Shown here: piece after piece, positions 8,933-16,869 of the stretch | How positions within the stretch are numbered: the stretch's first letter is position 1 | Layout of the letters: each line of letters begins with the position of its first letter | DNA from: Elusimicrobia bacterium GWB2_63_22 | GTDB taxonomy: Bacteria > Elusimicrobiota > Elusimicrobia > Elusimicrobiales > UBA9959 | Length of the DNA: 60,467 bases | Reading direction: 5' to 3' | Assembly (NCBI GenBank): GCA_001799735.1 | Contig: MGUA01000032.1 | Span: 1-60,467, forward strand | Notes under the pieces: model-generated | Databases searched by the model: none | Told to the model about the DNA's origin: nothing | The model's input: only the letters and a program-made list of their open reading frames with translations | Position numbers and translations under genes: made by a program

Positions 8933-8961
8933 ATTATAGCAAATCATACCGCCGCGGATAA
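8933..8961 (-). promoter_or_regulatory. Extended -10 promoter of rpmB, probably giving a leaderless mRNA
   Basis: TGCTATAAT (TATAAT at 8933-8938) with a weak -35 TTATCC at 17-bp spacing (8956-8961). The predicted transcription start coincides with the rpmB start codon. Confidence 0.6.
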
Positions 8962-9010
8962 AGTTTGTAAAATAGTCCTTAGCCGCGGGCCGGGCCCGCA
9001 TGGGGAAAAA

Positions 9011-9427
9011 ATGAAATCACATACCGCCTATCTGAAGATGCACACTCCTGAACGCTGCGCCATAGTCAATATCACCGACCGGGTGGAGGCCGAGCTGGCC
9101 AGGAGCGGGATCAGGGAGGGGCTGTGCCTGGTGAATTCCATGCACATCACCTCCAGCGTCTTCATTAACGACAACGAGAGCGGCCTGCACCAGGACTTCC
9201 TGGCGTGGACCGAGCGGCTGGCCCCCTACGACGCGCACGGCTACAGGCACAACCTCTCCGGGGAGGACAACGGCGACGCCCACCTGAAGCGCACCCTCAT
9301 GGGCCGCGAGGTGGTGGTGGCCGTTACCGAAGGCGAGCTGGATTTCGGGCCGTGGGAGCGCATCTTCTACGGGGAATTCGACGGCCGGCGCGACAAGCGC
9401 CTGCTGGTAAAGATTATTGGGGAATAA
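9011..9427 (+). CDS. yjbQ: YjbQ/UPF0047 family protein
   Basis: 138 residues, the full length of the UPF0047 family, whose members can complement thiamine phosphate synthase defects but whose true reaction is unsettled. Seen here: [16 protein letters not shown] with the conserved His, then [13 protein letters not shown] and the C-terminal [13 protein letters not shown], all typical. The start at 9011 follows a GGGG stretch; the frame is open upstream but that part overlaps rpmB antisense and looks like chance. The stop overlaps the next ATG by one base (TAATG), so translation is probably coupled to the lipoprotein gene. Confidence 0.88.
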   Translation: MKSHTAYLKMHTPERCAIVNITDRVEAELARSGIREGLCLVNSMHITSSVFINDNESGLHQDFLAWTERLAPYDAHGYRHNLSGEDNGDAHLKRTLMGREVVVAVTEGELDFGPWERIFYGEFDGRRDKRLLVKIIGE

Positions 9428-11706
9428 TGAAAAAGAACCTTTTTTTGGCCGCCCTGGCGGCTCTTTCCTTGGGCTGCTCCGGGGGTGTGCGCAAAGATAG
9501 AATCGAAAACGCCCTGCACCGGGACCCTTACGAGTTTCTGGCCGAAAGGTTATCCGCCGCGCATGACAGGATGGCCAACCGCAAGGTGGCCGTGCTGCCT
9601 TTTTCCTACACGGACAAGCGGGAGTCCGACGATGGCGTGGTGGTCTCGGAGCGGCTGCTGACGCGGGTCATACAGGAGGGCCGCCTGGAGGTAGTAGAGC
9701 GCAACCTGCTCGAGACGGTGATGTCCGAACTGAAGCTACAGTATTCCGGGATCGTGGACGAGAAGTCCATGAAAAGCCTCGGCAAGATCTTGGGCGTGGA
9801 GGCGGTGATAACCGGCACGCTTACCCGCAGGAACGGCGGCTCGCTGGAGATAAACGCCAGGCTTATCAGGGCCGAAACGGCGGTGGTGCTGGCCGCCGCC
9901 GCGGCGCAGGCGCCGTTGGACTGGGAAAGCTGGCAGCCCGGCCAGGTCACCGAGCCGGCTCCGGCCCCGGCCCCGGTGCCGCTCCAGGCGCAGGCGGCTA
10001 CCCCTGACGCGCCGCTGCTCTACCTGAAGTTCGACGAGGAGCGGGAAGGCCCCGGCCGCACGCTGGCTGACGCGGGCAGACTGGGTAAAGGCGCCGTAAT
10101 GGTCGGGGGGGCCTCGCTCGAGCCCGAAGGGGCGAGGGGAGGCGGCCTCAGGCTGGACGGGCGCTCCGGCTATCTGAACCTCGGCATGTCTCCCGACGCG
10201 GAGACCGGGGACTTTTCCTACGCGTTCTGGTTCAAGACCCGCAGCCAGCAGCCCGCCGCGCATATCTATTCCAACCGCTTTACCGAGTACGGGCGCGGCT
10301 ATATTGGCGACGGAAAACTGATACAGGTGGGGCTGGACGAAAAGGGCCACGCCGGCATAATCTATCTCTGCTGCGGCCCCAACCCGGGACCCGGCTGCAG
10401 CCGCGAAGCCAGGGCCATGAGCCTGCGCCCCGGGCTGAACGATGGGGCCTGGCATCATCTGGCCGCGGTAAAGGACCGGTACGGGCTGTACTCCTACATA
10501 GACGGCGATAAGACCCCCGGCCATTTCAGCGGGGACCTGGGGGACTGCTCCCGGGACGAGGCGGCCAAATCCGCGGGGATCTACAGCGACGGGCAAAACC
10601 CGCCGGTCTATTTCGACGGCAGCCTGGACGAGCTGATGGTGTTCGACCGCGCGTTGGGAGAAGCCGAGGTGAAGGGGCTTTACTCCGGCCGGGCCCCGGA
10701 CCCCGGCGCGGCCCTGCGCTTCCCGGAGGCCTGGGCCTACAGGGAGAACCTGCGCGTGGCTGAAAAGAGCCGGGTTTCGCTGGTGGATTACCAGGTGCTG
10801 GTAAAGTTCGACAGCGCGGGGCCGATAAAGAGGGGGCGCATGAAGGCGGATTGCTCCGACCTCCGGTTCGCTAATTCCGACGAAAAGACCGGCCTGTATT
10901 ACTGGCTTGAGGGCGGGTGCGGCACTTCCGAAACTCGGGCCTGGGTGCGCCTGCCTTTCCTGGCCAAGAATTCCGTCAAGAATATCTACCTGTACTACGG
11001 TAACCCGTCGGCGGCGAGCGAGAGCAGCGGCGAAAAGGTGTTTAAGTTTTTCGACGATTTCGGGAGCGCAAGCGTGGACCAGGCGAAATGGCGGATCCTG
11101 CCGGGGCAATGCGGCGTCGTGGCGTCCCACGGGCGCCTGGCTTTCCCTGGCTGCGGCTACGGCCACGAGACCAGCCGGTCGCTGCTGGTCACGCGGGGGT
11201 TCTTCCCGCCGCCCTACACGGTGGACCTGGAGGCCCGGGCCACGGCGGTGCAGCGCAACGGCCAGTACCACCAGTTCATTTTCCGCTGGGCCGGCCTGGC
11301 GGGCGGCAGCTACGGCAACCCCGAAAAGGCCGTGAGCGTTACCGCGTTCGATGGTTTCTCCGGCGGAGAGGCGAAGGAGTACCAGGTGCAGGAGGACCGG
11401 GAAGGGGGTGAGCGCAGGGAGCTTGCCCGCCCCGCCGCTTCCTACGCTCCCGGGGCCTTGAACCGCTACACCATAAAGGATTCCGGCAGCGCACTGAAAC
11501 TCTTCTGCAACGGTTCCCCCGAGGGAGAAGTCGCTGCCTCCTACGCTCCCGGGACCCAGCTGGGGATAGCCGGCCGCGAATACCCGCGGGGAGCCGAGGC
11601 CGTCTACACCGGCTACAGGATCAGGGGATACGCGGAGGTGGAGCCGGAAGTCAGCGTTTACAGGCCGGCCGGCTCCCGCGGCCGAAAATTTAAATTCATG
11701 AGGTGA
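9427..11706 (+). CDS. Lipoprotein with CsgG/FlgO-like, LamG-like and DUF2341 domains
   Basis: About 759 residues. The N-terminus [17 protein letters not shown] is a lipoprotein signal with Cys17 as the likely lipidated residue. Residues about 50-170 (VAVLPFSYTDKRESDDG, VVERNLLETVMSELKLQ, VEAVITGTLTRR) fit the CsgG/FlgO-like domain of envelope lipoproteins. A Pro/Ala linker follows. Residues about 200-420 form a LamG/concanavalin-like lectin domain (DGAWHHLAAVKD, DGSLDELMVFDRAL). Then comes a DUF2341 domain (LVDYQVLVKF, NIYLYYGNPSA, FFDDF) and a second beta-rich region. It is probably anchored in the outer membrane and could bind glycans or assemble a surface structure. The combination of a CsgG-like base with lectin domains is unusual. 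It overlaps yjbQ and precedes ybgC by three bases. Confidence 0.8.
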   Translation: MKKNLFLAALAALSLGCSGGVRKDRIENALHRDPYEFLAERLSAAHDRMANRKVAVLPFSYTDKRESDDGVVVSERLLTRVIQEGRLEVVERNLLETVMSELKLQYSGIVDEKSMKSLGKILGVEAVITGTLTRRNGGSLEINARLIRAETAVVLAAAAAQAPLDWESWQPGQVTEPAPAPAPVPLQAQAATPDAPLLYLKFDEEREGPGRTLADAGRLGKGAVMVGGASLEPEGARGGGLRLDGRSGYLNLGMSPDAETGDFSYAFWFKTRSQQPAAHIYSNRFTEYGRGYIGDGKLIQVGLDEKGHAGIIYLCCGPNPGPGCSREARAMSLRPGLNDGAWHHLAAVKDRYGLYSYIDGDKTPGHFSGDLGDCSRDEAAKSAGIYSDGQNPPVYFDGSLDELMVFDRALGEAEVKGLYSGRAPDPGAALRFPEAWAYRENLRVAEKSRVSLVDYQVLVKFDSAGPIKRGRMKADCSDLRFANSDEKTGLYYWLEGGCGTSETRAWVRLPFLAKNSVKNIYLYYGNPSAASESSGEKVFKFFDDFGSASVDQAKWRILPGQCGVVASHGRLAFPGCGYGHETSRSLLVTRGFFPPPYTVDLEARATAVQRNGQYHQFIFRWAGLAGGSYGNPEKAVSVTAFDGFSGGEAKEYQVQEDREGGERRELARPAASYAPGALNRYTIKDSGSALKLFCNGSPEGEVAASYAPGTQLGIAGREYPRGAEAVYTGYRIRGYAEVEPEVSVYRPAGSRGRKFKFMR

Positions 11707-11709
11707 GCG

Positions 11710-12102
11710 ATGAAACGGCGCATCTACTACTACGACACGGACACCAGCGGCGCGGTCTACCACGCCAATTATCTGAAGTACCTCGAGGAGGCCCGCTCGG
11801 AATACCTGGAGGAGCGCGGCTTCAGCGTGAAAGGGCTGCTGGAGCAAGGCGTGGGGTTCGCCGTGCGCGGCCTGCAGGTGGACTACAAGTTTCCGGCGCT
11901 CTACGCCGACACGCTGGAGATAAAGACCCGGGTGAAGGAGTTCACGCCCTACCGCATAGTTTTCGCCTACGAGGCGCACAACCAGGACGGCCGGCTGATA
12001 ATCAAGGCCGAGACCGACCTGGTCTGCGTCGGGCGCGACCTCAAACTTATCGAAGTGCCGGCCGGGATAAAGGTCGCGCTGGAGAAGGACAAGGCCGCCT
12101 GA
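11710..12102 (+). CDS. ybgC: Acyl-CoA thioesterase, YbgC family
   Basis: 130-residue single hotdog-fold protein. The catalytic motif YYDTDTSGAVYHANYLKYLE near the N-terminus contains the active-site Asp and the YHANY segment typical of YbgC/4-hydroxybenzoyl-CoA thioesterases. The family hydrolyses short acyl-CoA or acyl-ACP thioesters in the cytoplasm, and in proteobacteria accompanies tol-pal genes, which are absent here. The start has an AGGTGAG ribosome site directly upstream. It is last in a three-gene unit with yjbQ and the lipoprotein and is followed at once by a strong terminator. Confidence 0.9.
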   Translation: MKRRIYYYDTDTSGAVYHANYLKYLEEARSEYLEERGFSVKGLLEQGVGFAVRGLQVDYKFPALYADTLEIKTRVKEFTPYRIVFAYEAHNQDGRLIIKAETDLVCVGRDLKLIEVPAGIKVALEKDKAA

Positions 12103-12116
12103 ACCCCGTTCACGTA

Positions 12117-12154
12117 AAAAAGAAAAGGCCCCTTCCGGGGCCTTTCTTTTTTTT
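12117..12154 (+). terminator. Bidirectional terminator between ybgC and the M16 genes
   Basis: Hairpin AAAGGCCCC-TTCC-GGGGCCTTT followed by a T-run and preceded by an A-run, between convergent genes. Confidence 0.93.
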
Positions 12155-12165
12155 GAGCGGCGGGC

Positions 12166-13563
12166 TTAGTCTTCCTTCAGTTCCGTCACCGGGCCGAACT
12201 CGGAGAGCGGCTTGTCGAATTTCTTGGAGTTGCCGATCACGAACAGCATGGCCTCGTCGGGCTTGAACAGCCGCCGGGAGGCCGCCAGCACGGCCGCGGG
12301 GTCGGTCCTGGCGATGTTCTCCACGTAGTTGTCCAGGTAGTCCGCCTTGTAGCCGTAGTATTCAAAGGAGGCCCGTTCGCTCAGGAGCTCGAACGGCGTG
12401 GGGAACCTGAAGACGAAGGAATTCACTATCGAGTCGCGCGCGCGGGTGACCTCCTCGGCGGGCGCGGCCTCCTCCGTGATCAGCTTGAACTGGCGCAGCA
12501 TCTCGGAGAGCGCCTGCGAATAGGTCTCCGGCTTGGTGCCGCAGTAGGCCAGGGTGTAGCCGTAATCCGGCTTCTTGGCGGAATAGGCGTAGACGGTGTA
12601 GGCCAGGCCCTTGCGGGAGCGGATCTCGGCCGCCAGGCGCGACGAGAGGCCGCCGCCCAGCATCTCGGTGGTCACGCTGAGCGGGTATTCCACCGGGTCG
12701 TGCCGCTTTATGCCCTTCTGCAGCATCACGATATAGGCCTGGGAGCTGTCCTTCTCCACGTGGAAGATCTGCCGCCCGGCCTTGATCTCCACCGGGGGGA
12801 TAACGGGGAATTTAACCTCGCCGCGGGGCCAGGCGCCGAACTTCGCCTTGAGCTTGGCCAGCATCTCCTCCTCCGAGGCGAAGTCGCCGGCTACCGCGAG
12901 GATGACGTTGTTGGGCTTGTAGTAGTTGGCGTGGTACGCCTTCATGTCCTCAATAGTGACGGCGTTGACCGTGGCCTCTTCGCTGCGCCAGCCGTAGGGG
13001 TGGGCCGGGCCGTAGAAGGCGCGCAGGGCCTCGCGCACCACCGCGCGGCCGGGATCGTCGTTGCGGCGGCGGATGAGTTCCAGGGTCTCGTCGCGCTTGA
13101 GCTTTACCTTGTCCGTGGCGAAGGCGGGGTTCATCAGCACGTCGGCGTAGATGTCCAGCACCGCGTCCAGGTCCTTCTTAAGCGTGGTCATGTTGGCCCG
13201 CGCTTCTTCTATGCCCATGGAGGTTTCCACCGAGGCGGCCAGGAATTCCAGGGTCTTGTCTATCTCTTCCGGCTTGTACTTAAGCGTGCCGCCGTCCTTG
13301 AGCAGGCCGGCGGTCATCTCGCCCAGGCCGATCTTCTCCACGGGGTCGTTGAGCTTGCCGGTGCGGATGAAGGCTGTCATGTGGACCACCGGCAGGGTGT
13401 TGTCCTTCATGAGGTAGACGATCATGCCGTTGGGCAGCACGACGCGCGAGCCTTGCGGCGGTTTGAAGTCTACGCCGGCCAGCTTGGGCAGGGCGGGGGG
13501 AAGCGCGAAAGAGGCGGCGCTAAAGAGGGTCATCAGTACGGCTCCTGTTATCGATTTTTTCAT
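12166..13563 (-). CDS. M16 family peptidase, probable non-catalytic subunit
   Basis: 465 residues with a Sec signal peptide (MKKSITGAVLMTLFSAASFA). The fold is that of M16 (pitrilysin/processing-peptidase-like) proteins: LPNGMIVYLMKDNTLPVV at the N-terminus, YYKPNNVILAVAGDF in the middle and GGLSSRLAAEIRSRKGLAY in the C-terminal half. The inverted zinc motif HxxEH is absent; the matching position reads GLGEMTAGLLKDGG, so zinc catalysis is unlikely. It follows the HxxEH-containing partner by 11 bases, the usual arrangement of a periplasmic M16 heterodimer in which this subunit helps to bind substrate. Confidence 0.9.
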   Translation of the reverse strand: MKKSITGAVLMTLFSAASFALPPALPKLAGVDFKPPQGSRVVLPNGMIVYLMKDNTLPVVHMTAFIRTGKLNDPVEKIGLGEMTAGLLKDGGTLKYKPEEIDKTLEFLAASVETSMGIEEARANMTTLKKDLDAVLDIYADVLMNPAFATDKVKLKRDETLELIRRRNDDPGRAVVREALRAFYGPAHPYGWRSEEATVNAVTIEDMKAYHANYYKPNNVILAVAGDFASEEEMLAKLKAKFGAWPRGEVKFPVIPPVEIKAGRQIFHVEKDSSQAYIVMLQKGIKRHDPVEYPLSVTTEMLGGGLSSRLAAEIRSRKGLAYTVYAYSAKKPDYGYTLAYCGTKPETYSQALSEMLRQFKLITEEAAPAEEVTRARDSIVNSFVFRFPTPFELLSERASFEYYGYKADYLDNYVENIARTDPAAVLAASRRLFKPDEAMLFVIGNSKKFDKPLSEFGPVTELKED

Positions 13564-13574
13564 GTTTTTTCCCT

Positions 13575-15095
13575 TTATTTGAGCGGCTCTTTAAGGAAAA
13601 CTACAGTGCGGTTCTCGCGGGTGAGATACTTTGCCGCCGCGGCGGAGATCTGCTCCGGGGTCACCTTGCGCAGCTCCTCGCCTATCCGCCAGTCGTACTT
13701 CCAGTCGCCGAGGATCTGCTCGTTCTGGGCCAGGTTCATGCCCAGGCCGGAGTTGGACTCCAGCTGCTTTATCATCTCGGCTTCGTAGTTGTTGAGGATC
13801 TTGTCCAGCTCCCAGCGCGTCGGGGGCTCTTTCTTTAGCGTCTCCACCTCGGCCAGCAGGGCGGCGTCCAGCTCCTCCACCGTGTGCGGGGCCTTGGGGG
13901 CCGCGGCTATCACGGTGAGCGAGGGGTAGCGGTTGCCGGGGAAGGAGGGGTAGGCTTCGGCGTACAGCGCCAGTTCCTTGCCTTCCACCAGGGTCTTGTA
14001 GAAGCGCCCGGTCTTGCCGTTGGAGAGCACCTCGCAGGCCATGATCAGCGGGTAGATCTCGGGGTTGTCCATGCCGGGGTTGTGAAAGCCCATGCGCAGC
14101 GCGGGCTTGGCTTTAAAGAAGACGCTGACGACTTTTTCCGATTTCTGCGCGGGCTCTCTGGTGTAGGCGCGCGCGGGCAGCGGGCGGTTCTGCCAGCCGC
14201 CGAAGTATTTTTCGGCCAGCTTTATCACTTCGGTCGGCCGCACGTCGCCCACCACGGCCAGCGTGGCGTTATTGGGCACGTAGAAGGCCTTGAAGAAAGC
14301 CTCGGCGTCGGTGCGCGTGAGGCGCTTCAGGTCGTCCATCCAGCCGATGGTCGGGTTCTGGTAGGGGTGCGCCACGAAGGCGTTGGAAACCAGCGTTTCC
14401 CACATGGTCCTGTTGGGATCGGCCTCGCCCATGCGGCGCTCTTCCATCACCACGTTGCGCTCGCGGTAGAACTCGCGCAGCACCGGGTTCTTGAAGCGGT
14501 CGGATTCTATCACCATCCAGGCTTCCAGCCGGTTGGAGGGCAGCGAGACCACGTAGCCGGTATAGTCGGTGGAGGTCATCGCGTTCATGCCGGATTCGCC
14601 CAGCGTGTTGTAAAGCTTCCAGTATTCGTCCTTCACTATCAGGGCGTCGGCCTCTTTTTCGGCGGCGGCCAGGGCCTTGCGCAGCTCTTCCACCTTCTTC
14701 AGGTCGGGCGCGGCGGCGGACTCTTCGGCTATCATGGCCTGGGCGGCTTTCTCCACCTTCTCCAGGGCGATCTTTTCCTTGGCGTAATTGGCGGAGTTGA
14801 TGGTCTTGGTGCCTTTGAAGGCCATGTGCTCCATCAGGTGGGCCAGGCCGGTCTTGCCCTGCTGGCCGTCCACGTTGCCGGCCTTGAACATCAGGGTGAA
14901 GGAAACGGTGGGCACGAAGGTCTTCTCGAGGATGAGCAGCTTAAGCCCGTTCTTGAGCGTATAGGCGACTACGGGCGGGTATTTGGGGTCTTTCTCTATG
15001 GAGGCTCCCGGCGGGAGTTCGTCCTTCTGTCCGCCGGCCGCGTAGAGCGGCGCGCAGCAGAGCAGCAGCAGAGGCAGCAGCGCTAATGATTTCAT
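13575..15095 (-). CDS. M16 family zinc metallopeptidase, catalytic subunit
   Basis: 506 residues, exported (MKSLALLPLLLLCCAPLYA). The catalytic motif HLMEH is seen in KTGLAHLMEHMAFKGT, with the downstream Glu region NAMTSTDYTGYVVSLP expected for M16 enzymes, then YVPNNATLAVVGDV and KILNNYEAEMIKQL. An insertion of charged helix (EKVEKAAQAMIAEESAAAPD) follows the active site, common in periplasmic M16A/B enzymes. The start is decided by the ribosome site: the in-frame ATG at 15107 is itself part of the sequence GGAGG, while the ATG at 15095 lies six bases downstream. It probably degrades peptides in the periplasm together with the following inactive partner. Confidence 0.92.
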   Translation of the reverse strand: MKSLALLPLLLLCCAPLYAAGGQKDELPPGASIEKDPKYPPVVAYTLKNGLKLLILEKTFVPTVSFTLMFKAGNVDGQQGKTGLAHLMEHMAFKGTKTINSANYAKEKIALEKVEKAAQAMIAEESAAAPDLKKVEELRKALAAAEKEADALIVKDEYWKLYNTLGESGMNAMTSTDYTGYVVSLPSNRLEAWMVIESDRFKNPVLREFYRERNVVMEERRMGEADPNRTMWETLVSNAFVAHPYQNPTIGWMDDLKRLTRTDAEAFFKAFYVPNNATLAVVGDVRPTEVIKLAEKYFGGWQNRPLPARAYTREPAQKSEKVVSVFFKAKPALRMGFHNPGMDNPEIYPLIMACEVLSNGKTGRFYKTLVEGKELALYAEAYPSFPGNRYPSLTVIAAAPKAPHTVEELDAALLAEVETLKKEPPTRWELDKILNNYEAEMIKQLESNSGLGMNLAQNEQILGDWKYDWRIGEELRKVTPEQISAAAAKYLTRENRTVVFLKEPLK

Positions 15096-15158
15096 TGTTT
15101 CCTCCATAAGAATTCGCCACGGTTCGGGCGACCACTTATTATACTTATTAACCCGCGG

Positions 15159-15341
15159 TCAGGCGGTTCTCTCCAGCTGGCCCAGCAGTTTGGCTATCTC
15201 GGCGGCGGCCGAGTTCATCAAGGCCAGCATCTCCTTCTTCTCAGCGGGCGAGCAGTCCTTGTAAAGCTCGGCGGCGCTCTTGAGGCTGGAGCATTTGGAG
15301 CGCAGGTCGTGCAGCAGTTTGGAATTATCTATCCCGGTCAT
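15159..15341 (-). CDS. 60-residue stand-alone histidine-kinase phosphoacceptor-like protein
   Basis: A small gene whose ATG overlaps the TGA of the upstream sigma-54 activator (ATGA), so it is translationally coupled to it. The sequence [20 protein letters not shown] resembles the H-box of HisKA/DHp domains (HD-[IL]-R-S), as also present in the two kinases at 21.0 and 24.2 kb (AHDIRSPLAAL). The rest (KEMLALMNSAAAEIAKLLGQ) looks like the second helix of a DHp hairpin. No ATP-binding domain follows. It could act as a phosphotransfer protein or dimer partner for the activator's receiver domain. This is inferred from the short motif and coupling; an unrelated helical miniprotein is possible. Confidence 0.7.
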   Translation of the reverse strand: MTGIDNSKLLHDLRSKCSSLKSAAELYKDCSPAEKKEMLALMNSAAAEIAKLLGQLERTA

Positions 15342-16681
15342 TTCTTTCCCCCTTCGGTATCCAGCCCCAGTTTTTTGAGGGTGGCGTATAAAAGCCTTGT
15401 AGAGATCTTCAGGTCGGCCAGCGTTTTGGTGCGCACGCCGCCGTTCTCCCTGAGGTTGCGGCTGATGATATCCGCGGACACCTTTTCCAGGGCGGCGTCC
15501 AGGCCTCCGGCCAGGGCCGCGGCGTAGAGCGCGTCTTCCGCGGAGCCGGGCGCCGCGCACTGGCCCTTGAGATGGCGGCGGGCCGTCTCCAGGTCCACCC
15601 GGCCCTGCTGGCCGCCGGAGACCAGGTCCGTGAACTTCTTGAGCTCGCGGATATTGCCCGGCCAGGCGTAGTCCTGCATGAAGGCCTTGGCGTCCGGGCT
15701 GAACGAGAGCCGCCGGCCGCCCTTGGTGAAATGGTGTACCAGCGGGAAGATGTCCGCGCGGCGCCGCGCCAGCGGTTTGATGTTAATGGTGTAGCCGTGG
15801 ATGCGCTGGAACAGGTCGAAGCGCATCTTGCCCTGCGCGATAAGGGCCTGCGGGTCCTCCAGCGTGGCGCTGATGATGCGGAACTCGGAGCGCTCGGGCT
15901 TCTCGGAGCCGAGGGGATAAAAGGTCCTTTCCTCTATGGCCTTGAGCAGCTTCATCTGCATGTTGTGGCTCATCGTGCCGATCTCGTCGAGGAACAGGGT
16001 GCCGCGGTGGGCCTCCAGCAGGCGGCCCTTGCGGGCCTCGGCCGCGCCGGTAAAGGCGCCTTTCTTGTGGCCGAACAGCTCGGCCTCCAGCAGGTCGTCG
16101 GTATAGGCGGAGCAGTTGATGGAGACAAAGGCGCCCTCGCGGCCGGAATGCTCGTGCAGGATCTTGGCCAGCGAGGTCTTGCCGGTGCCGGAGGGGCCGA
16201 GTATCAGTATGGGCAGGTCGGTGGGCGCGTACTTAAGCGCTTCCGTGGCCGCCGCGCGCGTTTCCGCGTCCTCGGTGATGAAGGCGGAGGTGAAGATGTC
16301 GTCGGAGGCCGCGGCCCTGCGGTTCTGCAGGAACTTGCGCAGGATCTCACCCACATTAGCCTCTTCGTTGCCCTTGGCGTAGAAATCCGAAGCGCCCAGG
16401 GCGTAGGCCCGGTCTATCATCTCGTCCGAGTCCGAGCTGGAGACCACCACGCTGTAGATGCCTTTTTTTGCGGCCGCGGCTATGGCCTTAAGGCCGGAGT
16501 AGTCGTCGTTCACCCCCAGCATCAGGTCGAAGAAGCCGATGTCGTAGCGGCCGGCGTCCAGTTTTTTCAGGGCCGAGTCCAGGTCGGCCGCCATGTCCAC
16601 GTTGTGGGGGGCCAGGTGCGCGCCCATCACCTTCTGGGCCAACCTGTCGTCTTCCAGTACGAAAATGTTGAGTTTTTCCAT
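15338..16681 (-). CDS. Sigma-54-dependent response regulator (NtrC family)
   Basis: 447 residues in three parts. Residues 1-120 are a receiver domain with the acidic pair EDD near residue 11 and the phospho-Asp in FFDLMLG (about residue 52). Residues 135-370 are the AAA+ domain with Walker A GPSGTGKT (162-169), the sigma-54-contacting GAFTGA loop (208-213) and Walker B TLFLDEIG. The C-terminus ([19 protein letters not shown]) is a Fis-type helix-turn-helix. GAFTGA is intact, so it should activate sigma-54 polymerase. It is divergent from an RpoN-like gene and overlaps a phosphoacceptor-like miniprotein. A GGGGGAG precedes the ATG. No dedicated kinase is adjacent; the hybrid kinases 4-9 kb away are candidates. 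Confidence 0.94.
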   Translation of the reverse strand: MEKLNIFVLEDDRLAQKVMGAHLAPHNVDMAADLDSALKKLDAGRYDIGFFDLMLGVNDDYSGLKAIAAAAKKGIYSVVVSSSDSDEMIDRAYALGASDFYAKGNEEANVGEILRKFLQNRRAAASDDIFTSAFITEDAETRAAATEALKYAPTDLPILILGPSGTGKTSLAKILHEHSGREGAFVSINCSAYTDDLLEAELFGHKKGAFTGAAEARKGRLLEAHRGTLFLDEIGTMSHNMQMKLLKAIEERTFYPLGSEKPERSEFRIISATLEDPQALIAQGKMRFDLFQRIHGYTINIKPLARRRADIFPLVHHFTKGGRRLSFSPDAKAFMQDYAWPGNIRELKKFTDLVSGGQQGRVDLETARRHLKGQCAAPGSAEDALYAAALAGGLDAALEKVSADIISRNLRENGGVRTKTLADLKISTRLLYATLKKLGLDTEGGKK

Positions 16682-16710
16682 GCTCCCCCTGGGGCCGTTT
16701 CGATTTTCAA

Positions 16711-16738
16711 ATGAGAATGACAGTTCTCGTATGAGAAT
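16711..16738. promoter_or_regulatory. Tandem ATGAGAAT repeats, candidate activator binding sites
   Basis: Two exact copies of ATGAGAAT start 20 bp apart (16711 and 16731), two helical turns, with an inverted half-site TTCTC (16724-16728) between them. They lie in the leader of the activator gene and about 100-120 bp upstream of the RpoN-like gene's predicted start, the usual distance of an enhancer site. Confidence 0.5.
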
Positions 16739-16754
16739 ACTTAACCCTATCTAT

Positions 16755-16760
16755 ATTATA
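16755..16760 (-). promoter_or_regulatory. Candidate -10 of the sigma-54 activator gene
   Basis: TATAAT on the minus strand about 75 bases before the activator ATG; the -35 is not recognisable. Confidence 0.4.
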
Positions 16761-16809
16761 CAAACTTCCGGCGCGAGGGGGCCGGGCCGGGGCCACCCGC
16801 TCGCAAGGC

Positions 16810-16849
16810 TGGCATTAAAATTGTTCTATTGTTGAATAACAGGTATAAT
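16810..16849 (+). promoter_or_regulatory. Promoter region of the RpoN-like gene: sigma-70 type overlapping a near sigma-54 site
   Basis: Sigma-70 elements TTGTTC (16821-16826) and TATAAT (16844-16849) are 17 bp apart. Overlapping the -35, TGGCA-6-TTGTT (16810-16825) matches the sigma-54 -24/-12 consensus except that the -12 GC reads GT. Ribosome site GAGGGAGA follows. Confidence 0.65.
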
Positions 16850-16869
16850 GTGCGCAGAGGGAGATTCTT

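Noticed and set aside
9736-11979. 747-codon minus-strand frame across the lipoprotein gene
   Set aside because: Shadow of the real plus-strand gene, which has a signal peptide and recognised domains.
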